Source: ENR-C20 sp942493145 (GTDB lineage: Bacteria > Bacillota > Clostridia > Acetivibrionales > DTU013). From it: 64,000 nt of DNA. Position 1 is the stretch's first letter; each line of letters opens with the position of its first letter. The notes beneath the pieces are model-generated. The model made no database searches. It was not told the origin of the DNA and saw nothing but the letters and a program-made list of their open reading frames with translations. Shown here piece after piece: positions 17,600 to 26,161 of the stretch. The translations under genes and the position numbers were made by a program. Where the stretch lies: NCBI GenBank assembly GCA_942493145.1, contig OW818679.1:3472001-3536000 (forward strand), read 5' to 3'.

Positions 17600-18133
17600 T
17601 TATCGCTCTCTTATTAAACTGCGAATATATGGTATTATAGAATTCATAATGATTGCAGTTGCTTTTCTTTCTTGATTGGGAGTATATGTTCGCCTATTAA
17701 ACATGTCAAGCATGAATAAATAATCGTTTTCCCCGTTAAAATTGTTATAAGAAGTAGGACTAAATATATGATTTAAGCGTAAATATTCAAGTAATTTTCT
17801 CGAAAAATATGTTGATGAAAGAACAATTCGTTCCCTTCTTTTTACTGCACTCATAAGCCTTAGCAATCTGTCCCTGTTTTCAACTTCTTCGTCTAAATCA
17901 TCTCGTTCAAATTTCTTTATACAAGTGCTACCAATTGGGAAAAGAAAATTGCCGTTTTTGTGATTTTTAATTTCATATAGATAACGTAGACCTGTATTGC
18001 CGCACAAACAAATACCATCCGCATCTTCATCTTCTTCCATGGAAGATATCTCCCATTCCTCAACAGCAGAACTCCATATTTTGCTAACAGAATTAGACAG
18101 TATAACATCTATTAATTGTATGTTATCATGCAT
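17600..18133 (-). CDS. Small Cys-motif protein of unknown function
   Basis: This 177-aa protein is not recognised. Around residues 40-75 it has CLCGNTG, then a block with EIKNHKNG, then FPIGSTCIKKFE. The spaced cysteines and the IGS-x-C-x-x-x-F pattern look like a small zinc-knuckle domain found in some phage and mobile-element proteins. The remainder is helical and charged, with basic segments (KRRER, NRRTY). GGAGAA precedes the ATG. It lies between the HD-domain gene and the glycosylase gene on the same strand, with an island repeat upstream. A nucleic-acid-binding role is possible. Confidence 0.6.
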   Translation of the reverse strand: MHDNIQLIDVILSNSVSKIWSSAVEEWEISSMEEDEDADGICLCGNTGLRYLYEIKNHKNGNFLFPIGSTCIKKFERDDLDEEVENRDRLLRLMSAVKRRERIVLSSTYFSRKLLEYLRLNHIFSPTSYNNFNGENDYLFMLDMFNRRTYTPNQERKATAIIMNSIIPYIRSLIRER

Positions 18134-18219
18134 AATAATTCTCCTCTTTTTAAATATTCTAATAAATATTTATCAACTAACTTCACATTATTGCTATACT
18201 GTCGTCATCTTAAACTGCT

Positions 18220-18240
18220 GATTATTAGCCTTATCCGAAG
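18220..18240. repeat. Island repeat copy 3 (GATTATTAGCCTTATCCGAAG)
   Basis: Third copy, between the HD-domain gene stop and the Cys-motif protein start (about 90 bp upstream of that ATG). It is the longest copy and shares parts with each of the other two. Confidence 0.55.
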
Positions 18241-18271
18241 TTGGTCACCCACCATATGGATAATGCTAAGT

Positions 18272-18856
18272 TTATTTTTTACCCTCTAAATAATATGTAG
18301 CTTCCATATCAGCTACGCTTAATGCAAAAGACAATGGAAACATTTCAAAAGAATCACCAATACTTCTTTTATCTTCAATTCCCGAAAAGCCCATGTGATA
18401 TCGTATTGCAAATGCTTCTTCTCTGGTTAATTTCATAAAACCAGTAATAATATATACCGACTTCTCACCATGGCCATAAGGCAGATTATCATCGTATTCA
18501 TATGTTGCAACAGTTTGCCACACTCCGTTTTGGTCTTTTACATTGCGCGTCCCAGGTTTATAGGAATTTATTTTACACACGTCATGCAAAAGCGCTACAA
18601 TTGCAATACTTTCTTCGTTATATGAAAATTTATATATGTTTTTAACTCTATCTCTAGAAATATAATCAATTAGGCATTCATAAACATTTAAACTATGTTC
18701 AAGTAAACCGCCTTCATATGATCCATGAAAACGCATACTAGCTGGTGCTGTGAAAAAATCACTAGCTTTTGACAATAAGTACTCAAGTAATTTATCTGAT
18801 CCTTCTCTTGTTATATATTTATTGTATATTGAGACAAATATTTCTACTGAAGTCAA
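18272..18856 (-). CDS. HD-domain hydrolase-like protein
   Basis: This 194-aa protein has the HD metal-binding pattern: a histidine in GGLLEHSLNVYECL near residue 55, the HD doublet in VALLHDVCKI near residue 91, and later a histidine (ALSVADMEA follows). The blocks HGSYEGG and RYHMGF are typical of HD phosphohydrolases carried by phages and mobile elements, which act on nucleotides or oligonucleotides. The start is TTG with GAGGAG 9 bp upstream. It follows gajB on the same strand with a 65-bp gap, so it may be co-transcribed with Gabija, but it is not a usual Gabija component. The substrate is unknown. Confidence 0.8.
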   Translation of the reverse strand: MTSVEIFVSIYNKYITREGSDKLLEYLLSKASDFFTAPASMRFHGSYEGGLLEHSLNVYECLIDYISRDRVKNIYKFSYNEESIAIVALLHDVCKINSYKPGTRNVKDQNGVWQTVATYEYDDNLPYGHGEKSVYIITGFMKLTREEAFAIRYHMGFSGIEDKRSIGDSFEMFPLSFALSVADMEATYYLEGKK

Positions 18857-18921
18857 TTTAATTTCTCCTCTCTCTATAAAGACAGAACGCCCAGATTTGT
18901 TTGTATAATATTGGTATAATG

Positions 18922-20712
18922 TTATGAAATGTCAATATCAGTTTTATATGCATTTCTTGAAATTTCTCTCGTAATAGTATATTCATCTCTATTACGGCCA
19001 AAATATCTACCTCTTTCAGAAATTAAATATAAATTTTGCTTTGACCTAGATGCAATCACATATAATAACTTTTTTGATTCCGCTTCTTCCTGTGAAGTGT
19101 TGCAAACTTTCCAGTTTGGTAATCTTCCTCTTAATAACCCATACGATATTACAGTTGTATATTCTTCTCCCTTAACTCCATGGCATGAACTAATAACTAT
19201 TCCTTCTTTTTCTTTAAACATTTTTTTAAACATCAAAGTATCATCAATTAATCCATAACTTTCATTATTAAGACGCGAATGTATTTTTTCAATAAAGTTT
19301 TCATATGATTCTTTTAAAAGTCTATTATTATCTATGATAATTTGCAATTCATTAAATATATTACTAATACAATTATTTATATATTCAGTCCCAATTTCAT
19401 TATCGGTTTTTGAACGTAAAATGATGTTTAAGAAATCTATCTCATCTTCAATAATATTAATTTCATTAAAATCAGTTGATAGCATTTTCAAAATTTCTTT
19501 AGCAATCCGTTTGCGATTATTAAATTTTTTCACATTTGGTTCAGTTAGTAATAATCGTGATATGTTATAAAAGATATTTAAAGGGTCTCGTTTTATCGGT
19601 GTAATATCAGGGGCATCAAATTTAACATTTGGTAAACGAGTTTTCAATTCTGTTGAAAAAGGATATAACATTGTCCAAACAGGTGCTATTACGCAGATTT
19701 CCTTTTCTGGTATGCCGCTATTTAAATTATCTAAAATTATCTTTGTAATTTCATCATATAACGCTTCCACATGTATAGATTTATTTAGATACAAAAATCC
19801 ATTATCACAATAATTATCTCCACATGCCATAATGTCATATTTATCTACCATATAACCTTTGTAGTAATCAATAACACGCTGATTTGTTCGATAACATCCG
19901 TTTAAGGTCCTTTCCAAAAATGTATTGAAACAAAATTCTAAATTTAGCTGTTCTATTGTTTTAACGACTCCTCCAAGTGAACCGTATATTGCTTGATTTG
20001 GATCTCCCAAAAAAACCACTTGCGTTTTGCATAAAGACTTTGAGTTCACAATCTGCTCAATTATAGCATATTGCAAATCTTGTGTGTCTTGATATTCATC
20101 AATGCAGATAAGTTCAAGAGCATCTTTGATAAATGTAGATATAAATTCATTTTTAGTTAATAGACTATATGACATTGCAAGTATTAAATCAAAATCTAAT
20201 TCTCGGTTCTCTTTCAAAACATTATGATAATTTTTTACTATTTTTTTATATTCTCTGTTAGTCTCTATTAGTTTTAGATCTCTATTGAAAGCTGTGTTTA
20301 TATCATCCCAATAGATATTATTTAGTCCTTCATCTTTAATTGCTTTTTCTATATACCTTTGTTTTACTCGTTCATCTATTATTTTGAAGCCTTTTGATAA
20401 CGATGGATAATACATTTTAAATCTTCTTAAAATCCATTCTAAACAGAATTGATGAATCGTACCAGTCCAAAGTCTCTCAGTAGGAACATCTAGCAAATCA
20501 AGCCTATCTTTGATTTCTTCGGCTGCTCTATTCGTATATGTAATAGAAATTAGCTTACGTTGACTAAATTCATTTTTCTCAATATGATATGCCATTTTAT
20601 ATATTAATGTTCTAGTCTTTCCGCTACCAGGACAAGCTTTTACTAGTAGATTATCCGGAGATTTAACTATATCGAATTGTGATTTATTAACAGCAGATTC
20701 AATATCAATCAT
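18922..20712 (-). CDS. gajB: Gabija defence helicase GajB (UvrD-like)
   Basis: This 596-aa superfamily 1 helicase-like protein has Walker A ACPGSGKTRT near residue 28, SITYTNRAAEEI, TIHQFC, motif II CIDEYQDTQ, motif III LGDPNQAIYG, YRTNQRVI, motif V SSCHGVKGEE and motif VI IASRSKQNL. It overlaps the end of the OLD-type nuclease gene by 8 bp (ATGATTGA with GGAGA 7 bp upstream), which decides the start; the frame is open 16 codons further. In the known Gabija system GajB senses DNA ends or unwinding and activates GajA, with both forming a large complex. The pairing and order here match that system. Confidence 0.92.
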   Translation of the reverse strand: MIDIESAVNKSQFDIVKSPDNLLVKACPGSGKTRTLIYKMAYHIEKNEFSQRKLISITYTNRAAEEIKDRLDLLDVPTERLWTGTIHQFCLEWILRRFKMYYPSLSKGFKIIDERVKQRYIEKAIKDEGLNNIYWDDINTAFNRDLKLIETNREYKKIVKNYHNVLKENRELDFDLILAMSYSLLTKNEFISTFIKDALELICIDEYQDTQDLQYAIIEQIVNSKSLCKTQVVFLGDPNQAIYGSLGGVVKTIEQLNLEFCFNTFLERTLNGCYRTNQRVIDYYKGYMVDKYDIMACGDNYCDNGFLYLNKSIHVEALYDEITKIILDNLNSGIPEKEICVIAPVWTMLYPFSTELKTRLPNVKFDAPDITPIKRDPLNIFYNISRLLLTEPNVKKFNNRKRIAKEILKMLSTDFNEINIIEDEIDFLNIILRSKTDNEIGTEYINNCISNIFNELQIIIDNNRLLKESYENFIEKIHSRLNNESYGLIDDTLMFKKMFKEKEGIVISSCHGVKGEEYTTVISYGLLRGRLPNWKVCNTSQEEAESKKLLYVIASRSKQNLYLISERGRYFGRNRDEYTITREISRNAYKTDIDIS

Positions 20713-22795
20713 TTTTTTCTCCAAAAATATTATTAAAAAACCGAATATAACAATCTTCATTTTTTAATGATAATCCTTTTAGACTATCCCCTATTGTTTT
20801 CTTATTGTAAATAAAACTATCATCAAGAAACTCATCACTTTCTTGTACAGTACTTAAAATATTTCTGATGATCACTTTAATATTACTTTCTTTTTTTAGC
20901 TCTTCTTGATTAGAAAAGCAAAGAGCATCTACTATATAGTTTGGAATAATAAAGGTCCCATCAATTAATTCTGATAACAATAATGCATTCCATCCTTTAC
21001 CATTATATTTAGCTATGCTTAATGCCACTTGCCCATATTCTTTAACATCAGTAGATTTTAATAAATCCTTTTTTGTTTTAATTGCAGCTTCCTGCTTATA
21101 CGTTTTTTCAATTAGTTTTTCATAACATACCTTATTTGATTTTGCTAAATCAACTTCTAAAGTAAAATCAGCAAAGAACCCTTTAACCCAATTATTTACT
21201 GCATTTTCTTTTTCTATTTCTTTTTCCCTTGATTTTCCCAACTCATATGCTGTTTTTTGTCCTTCATTCGAATCATCAATGGGCTTATCCAAATCTGTTA
21301 ATATCGCGCATTTTTTATTGATTCTTTCATCATTAAATAATTTATAAATATTTTTAAAGCCAACACTCCCTATGTTTATTAAACTAATTCCCATCTCGTC
21401 TAAAGACAAACCAAATACTTTTTTAACCATTGCAGGAATTAATATTTCCTCTGCATCTCCTTCAACCAAAATTACACTTTTCGAAAATAATAGTTCTGAT
21501 CTTTTTACATCTAAATATCTTTCAATAGCATTGATTTCTTCATTTTTCAATCCCCTTGAAGGCGGCATCACTAAACTATCATTTTCCCTTTTGCTAATAA
21601 TGTTCATACTACCAATTTTAGAAGCCGCAGAAATATGATCTGAATGTGTTGTCATAATAACCTGAACATTTGTGTTTGCATTTAAACCCGTTTTTTCGAA
21701 TAGCGACATTTGGATATGCTTATGTAAATGAGCCTCCGGTTCTTCAAACAAAAGTAAAAAGTACTTACTTTCCAAATTGTCAACTTCTTGCAAATATGAA
21801 TATTCCAATAATTTTAATGCTATATAAATAATATTGGTAGAACCTAATCCTACATTATTTAAATCGAAATCAATATCCTTATTAGATTTTAATTTCAAAT
21901 TTCTAAAAATCTCTTTAATATCGTTCGTCACTTCAGATTTTAAAACAACATCTGGAGCATAAGTATTACCAACAGACTCTACAATTTTATCATTAATTTT
22001 TCGGCTAAGTTTTTTAATCTCTTCAACACTTCCAATAGAACTGTTAACATCTGCAATCAAATCTTTAACATTTTTCTTCTCAGACTCTTTTATCGTTGGC
22101 TCTATTCTTCTTAGTACTGTTAGAAGTGGATTATATTTTTGATTTAAATCATATACAGCATCTCGTAGTGCATCAATATATGTAAAATCCAACAGCTTAT
22201 TTTTTATATATTCTATACTATTATTGTTTGTTGAGCCTATATTCCCGAAAATACTCTCATCAAGTTTTTCAGTGTAGTTGGTCAACCCGTTTTCTATGTC
22301 TCCAACTATTTTTTTATATTCATCATCATCGAGAAAATCAATGTCTGCACCACAAGAAATGAAAGTGGTATAATCATTAAGCGTTATTTGATCTATTATC
22401 TTTTGAACTTCTTCATGGTCTTTTGCAGTTTCAAACTTTTTTCTTACTCCTGAATTTGGGATGCAAAACCATGTCAATGAACCTTCTTTCTTCTTGTTTC
22501 CAGATACATATAACATCATAGCTTGCCCTTCATTTTTAACATCAATCTGGGCAAATCTTAATGATATTATAATGCAATGTCCTCTCCAGTCTGCTAAACG
22601 TTTTGAGAACATCTTTTCACTAATTTCCTTCTCGTACCAATTGAGCCGTTTATCAAGTATTAACCGAATAGCTCCTATTGCATTACTCTTACCGCAATCA
22701 TTTTCACCTATGATAACATTAATTCCTTCTTTAAATTCAAAACGAGAATTATAGAAATTTTTATAGTTCCTAATTTGCATCTCTTTTAAAAACAT
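20705..22795 (-). CDS. gajA: Gabija defence nuclease GajA (OLD-family ATPase-TOPRIM)
   Basis: This 696-aa protein has an ABC-type ATPase (Walker A GENDCGKSN at 30-38, a signature-like NVGLGSTN, Walker B LLLFEEPEAHLHKH) followed by a TOPRIM nuclease (VILVEGDAEE near residue 440 and ILTDLDKP near 500). This is the OLD-family layout of GajA, which cleaves DNA and is inhibited by normal nucleotide levels until a phage depletes them (known for the family). The start at 22,795 has a perfect GGAGGTAAACAA before ATG; the frame is open 19 codons further upstream. It is coupled to gajB and is the cargo gene nearest the relaxase. Confidence 0.93.
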   Translation of the reverse strand: MFLKEMQIRNYKNFYNSRFEFKEGINVIIGENDCGKSNAIGAIRLILDKRLNWYEKEISEKMFSKRLADWRGHCIIISLRFAQIDVKNEGQAMMLYVSGNKKKEGSLTWFCIPNSGVRKKFETAKDHEEVQKIIDQITLNDYTTFISCGADIDFLDDDEYKKIVGDIENGLTNYTEKLDESIFGNIGSTNNNSIEYIKNKLLDFTYIDALRDAVYDLNQKYNPLLTVLRRIEPTIKESEKKNVKDLIADVNSSIGSVEEIKKLSRKINDKIVESVGNTYAPDVVLKSEVTNDIKEIFRNLKLKSNKDIDFDLNNVGLGSTNIIYIALKLLEYSYLQEVDNLESKYFLLLFEEPEAHLHKHIQMSLFEKTGLNANTNVQVIMTTHSDHISAASKIGSMNIISKRENDSLVMPPSRGLKNEEINAIERYLDVKRSELLFSKSVILVEGDAEEILIPAMVKKVFGLSLDEMGISLINIGSVGFKNIYKLFNDERINKKCAILTDLDKPIDDSNEGQKTAYELGKSREKEIEKENAVNNWVKGFFADFTLEVDLAKSNKVCYEKLIEKTYKQEAAIKTKKDLLKSTDVKEYGQVALSIAKYNGKGWNALLLSELIDGTFIIPNYIVDALCFSNQEELKKESNIKVIIRNILSTVQESDEFLDDSFIYNKKTIGDSLKGLSLKNEDCYIRFFNNIFGEKND

Positions 22796-22917
22796 TTGTT
22801 TACCTCCAGGTGATAGCCTTCCCATTAGACATAATGTGTTTGATACCTCCATAATTGATTATAATCAACTTTCGTAACAAGACGCCCCTATGTTCCACAT
22901 TATGCCTTTTATAGAAA

Positions 22918-22970
22918 TTCGACATATAAATTGGAAATCCTGCTACAAAGAGTATTGTTTCGACATATAA
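22918..22970. repeat. Direct repeat TTCGACATATAA at the cargo/backbone junction
   Basis: TTCGACATATAA occurs at 22,918-22,929 and 22,959-22,970, 41 bp apart, in the gap between the gajA start and the relaxase stop. This is where cargo meets conjugation backbone. It may be a regulator site for gajA or a trace of insertion. Confidence 0.35.
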
Positions 22971-23035
22971 TCTTAACGGAAGTAGCCATAAAACAAAACA
23001 ATGAATATTTGAAAATCATTTAAATAAGCCCAATA

Positions 23036-24454
23036 TTACCTATCATACATGTTCCTTAACGGCTGAGTAAATATATCTTCATTCATTAGCCTGTCAATAT
23101 TGGCTTTTACTGTTAAGATTTCTCTCATTTCTGATTTAGCACATGTATATATGGATTTGAATTTATTCTTATTAGCAAAACAGCATTCATACTCTTTTTG
23201 AAGGTCTTTCATCGCCGGTATTTTCTTATCCGGTAAGGCATCAAAAGCTTCTTTAGATGCCTTATGCAACAAAATCTCCATGACATGTTCATCATAGAAC
23301 TTCCTGCTATATCCTACCTTTCGATAGTCTGCATAAACATTGCGCGTCTTTGAATAATTTATAATATGCTTCTTCAAAGAAGCAATCTCAGCCCTCCTGC
23401 TTTCTGCTGTCTTGATTTGCTTTGTAATTTCATAATACTGTTCGGTCACAGCTTTCGTCTTTTCTACCAAAATGTCATAGTCAGTGATATTATGCTCGGT
23501 CAGGTAGTTGATCGTCTGTGCCATCTGTTTCAGGTTAAAGACCTTCGCCCAGCATTCGTATCCTGGACCTTTTCCGGCCATAAGCTTAACTTGTATATCG
23601 ACCAGCAAATTAACTTTCTTTTGCAACCTGGCCGGTACCTTAGTTGGTGTCTTTCCGGCTTTGGGAACATGATATTTCTCTCCCCTAATTACAGCCTGCA
23701 ACTCATCTTCCGAATAACCTTCACCAAGTGAGCGCAGTCGCGTAAATTTTTCCTGACCCGCTGCACGAAAAGCTAGATATTTTCCTTGTTTTACCTCATA
23801 TCCGGCTTTTTGTAGCAGCATCAAAAAGACCTCAAAATCATCAGGCTTTTGGGCAACAACTTGATCGATTGCAACTCTCAGCTTATCCTGCCAGGATACC
23901 GGCTTTTTGTTGCCCAACCATTTACCGTAGTGCGTGTGTCCACTCTGCGGATTATCTAGGACTGACAGCTGATTCTCAATACAAAGGCGGTCGCTGATAT
24001 TTCGGATCGCATGACTGGAGCCCAGGAAATTCCGGAACTTCTGCGTATGATCCAGCGACGTAGAGTTATAAATTATATGGTTGTGTATATGTGCGTGATC
24101 AACATGCGTGGCAACTACGAATTGATATTTCCCCTTCGTAAATCGCATAGCCAGCTCATAGCCGATCTTTTGCGCCTGCTCCGGTTTTATCTCTCCAGGC
24201 CGGAAGGACTGACGGATTTGATATAGCAAAATATCGTTCCTTTTCTCATCGGCACGACCAACAACCGTTTCATATTCCCGTTTGCATAGCAGCATCTCTG
24301 CCGCTGCCATAGCCAGATCACAGCCAAAGGCTGAGATATAATTCCCGTTATTTGTTTTATCCGGATTGGCGGCATAGGCAATGCGTTCATGCACAGTATT
24401 AGCTACAGTTTGCCCCTTGATGACATGCATGGGTATGAGCCTTGTGGTCGCCAT
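23036..24454 (-). CDS. Conjugative relaxase (MobA/VirD2-like, MOBP)
   Basis: This 472-aa protein nicks oriT and pilots the transferred strand. The N-terminal relaxase domain carries the metal-binding three-histidine motif HVDHAHIHNH at residues 117-126, and an N-terminal catalytic tyrosine is likely among residues 27-61. The C-terminal half is helical and basic, as in Tn1549-type relaxases. The ATG follows GGAGG at good spacing. MobC is encoded about 460 bp upstream, with a small membrane protein between. It is the last gene of the conjugation cluster and is followed by the defence cargo. Confidence 0.93.
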   Translation of the reverse strand: MATTRLIPMHVIKGQTVANTVHERIAYAANPDKTNNGNYISAFGCDLAMAAAEMLLCKREYETVVGRADEKRNDILLYQIRQSFRPGEIKPEQAQKIGYELAMRFTKGKYQFVVATHVDHAHIHNHIIYNSTSLDHTQKFRNFLGSSHAIRNISDRLCIENQLSVLDNPQSGHTHYGKWLGNKKPVSWQDKLRVAIDQVVAQKPDDFEVFLMLLQKAGYEVKQGKYLAFRAAGQEKFTRLRSLGEGYSEDELQAVIRGEKYHVPKAGKTPTKVPARLQKKVNLLVDIQVKLMAGKGPGYECWAKVFNLKQMAQTINYLTEHNITDYDILVEKTKAVTEQYYEITKQIKTAESRRAEIASLKKHIINYSKTRNVYADYRKVGYSRKFYDEHVMEILLHKASKEAFDALPDKKIPAMKDLQKEYECCFANKNKFKSIYTCAKSEMREILTVKANIDRLMNEDIFTQPLRNMYDR

Positions 24455-24529
24455 AATCTTCGCCTCCTCAAAAAAAGAAAAGACGCAGAAGATTACTCCC
24501 CTACGCCCAGTCCAATAAAATATATTATT

Positions 24530-24814
24530 TTAGATTCCTTTCAGCAGCTCATTGAATCCGCCTAGCAATTCAACCAGTAATGTTGCGATTAACGGAATAC
24601 CAAATGGACTGACCAAAAAAGCCAGTCCCAGAATTCCGAAGCCTTCAGAAGTATTCTGCATCAGGACTATGGTACACAAGCCAATGGCCAAAATCAGCAT
24701 GGAAATCAGCGCCAACACTATACTGGACATCTGGCAAAGCAGTCGAAGAATAGCCACGACAATCGACAAAGCCAGCGTTATCGGGAAAAACAGGATTTTT
24801 CTTATAATCCTCAT
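24530..24814 (-). CDS. CD1845-type small membrane protein
   Basis: This protein of 94 aa has three strongly hydrophobic segments and little else, matching the small membrane protein found between mobC and the relaxase in clostridial conjugative elements. The ATG at 24,814 is preferred, with AGAGGTGA upstream; a GTG three codons earlier overlaps that site. Its role in transfer is not known. Confidence 0.7.
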   Translation of the reverse strand: MRIIRKILFFPITLALSIVVAILRLLCQMSSIVLALISMLILAIGLCTIVLMQNTSEGFGILGLAFLVSPFGIPLIATLLVELLGGFNELLKGI

Positions 24815-24912
24815 GTAACTCACCTCTGCCCACTTTCATTCTCTATTCTTATATTATTTGAATACACAAAATCTGTCCATGATGTCAACCTATAAATCTA
24901 TCTATCTGCCAG

Positions 24913-25251
24913 TTAATCTATCGTGGAGAGGCGGGTCAAAATCTGACTCGCCTTCTCCCACATTCGTTCATAAGCCCGTCGGATATCCTCGATATCAGTT
25001 TCGTATATGCTACCTGTTTCATGAGCGCGCCTGGCATATTGGTTCAGATTGTTGCTGCTCCTACGAAGAAGTGACACAAGTTCTGCAATATCCGACAAAT
25101 CCAGTCGCACAACATAACCATCAATTGCCATCTTCCGTAAGTAAGCGCCCATGTTCGCCGTCCCGAGCTGAGCCATCCTCTCTTGAATCAGTATCCTCTC
25201 ATGATCACTGACCATGAAAAAGATCGGATTGTTACGATTGCGCTCAGCCAT
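24913..25251 (-). CDS. mobC: Relaxosome accessory protein MobC
   Basis: This 112-aa protein has an N-terminal ribbon-helix-helix-like part (FMVSDHERILIQERM, MGAYLRKMAIDGY) and the typical MobC C-terminal block (LVSLLRRSSNNLNQYARRA). MobC proteins bind oriT and help the relaxase open the duplex. Its ATG follows the RadC-like stop codon directly (TAA then ATG), with GGAGAG as Shine-Dalgarno, so the two are translationally coupled. Confidence 0.9.
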   Translation of the reverse strand: MAERNRNNPIFFMVSDHERILIQERMAQLGTANMGAYLRKMAIDGYVVRLDLSDIAELVSLLRRSSNNLNQYARRAHETGSIYETDIEDIRRAYERMWEKASQILTRLSTID

Positions 25252-25989
25252 TTATCTCTCCATTTCCGCGCTCTTTAGCGGCACTTTTATGCCTTTTATT
25301 CGCTTGACGTCCGTATTATGTATGTGCTGTTTTACCGACTGTTGCATAATCGGTATTTGTTTATCCAAATCAGTTTGATACTCCGCAGGTGCTTCCAACA
25401 CCCCCTGCTGTTTAAATGAATAAACATCATTCCGGTTAACGCCGTTTATAATTACATGATCTACAACAGAAATACCAATGAGCTTGCCGATATCCTTCAA
25501 ACGTTCGGTTAGAGTCCGGTCTTCCATGCTAGGATTGAGGTCGCCGGATGGATGGTTGTGGCAGACCAGAATTGCTCTAGACTTATTGAGTATGGCATGT
25601 CGGAACACCTCTCTGGGATGAACGATGGAGCTGTTAATTGTGCCCAGGGAAATGACTTCATAATCTATCACCCGGTTTTTCGTGTTGAGGAAAGCAACCG
25701 CAAAGCCTTCCTGGTCATGTATCTTATCCATAACAGAATGAAAGAACGCAGCAGCTGTTTCCGGTGAATTGATCATTGGGTTATTGTTGGTTATTGCGCC
25801 ACTCATCCTGTAGAGGTCAAGAAATGCCTGATGCTTTTCTCTCTGTGTCTGGGTCGTCAGCAATTGGGAAGCGTTCTCGACCAGCGAGGATATACCCTTG
25901 CGTTGTGCATAATCAATAACCTCATCTTCCTTGACACCAATAATCCGTGAATAAGCCTGAATATATCGGATTTCATCAGTAGATTTCAT
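25252..25989 (-). CDS. radC: RadC/JAB-domain protein of the mobile element
   Basis: This 245-aa protein has a RadC-type JAB1/MPN domain with the metal motif HNHPSGDLNPSMED (H-x-H-x(7)-D pattern) near residue 145, followed by VVDHVIING. The N-terminal part is helical. RadC-like proteins are common on conjugative elements, but their biochemical role is not settled. The gene overlaps the preceding 61-aa gene by 14 bp and abuts mobC, so it belongs to the transfer operon. Confidence 0.88.
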   Translation of the reverse strand: MKSTDEIRYIQAYSRIIGVKEDEVIDYAQRKGISSLVENASQLLTTQTQREKHQAFLDLYRMSGAITNNNPMINSPETAAAFFHSVMDKIHDQEGFAVAFLNTKNRVIDYEVISLGTINSSIVHPREVFRHAILNKSRAILVCHNHPSGDLNPSMEDRTLTERLKDIGKLIGISVVDHVIINGVNRNDVYSFKQQGVLEAPAEYQTDLDKQIPIMQQSVKQHIHNTDVKRIKGIKVPLKSAEMER

Positions 25990-26161
25990 AAGCTTCGACC
26001 TCCTCCTGATCCAGATATTCCATCATCAGAAACAAATCCTTCAGCAATTCCACCTCTTCTTCAGTAGCAGCATATTTTTCAGGGCATGCCTGTAATGCTT
26101 CCAGATTGTCTGTTTCCACATCAATATCAAGAAGCTTTGCAATAAGTTCTCGAATGTTCAT
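25976..26161 (-). CDS. Small acidic protein of unknown function
   Basis: This 61-aa, very acidic, helical protein (EEEVELLKDLFLMMEYLDQEEVEAYE) overlaps topB by 4 bp upstream and radC by 14 bp downstream. The tight overlaps on both sides support it as real. The function is unknown. Confidence 0.7.
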   Translation of the reverse strand: MNIRELIAKLLDIDVETDNLEALQACPEKYAATEEEVELLKDLFLMMEYLDQEEVEAYEIY

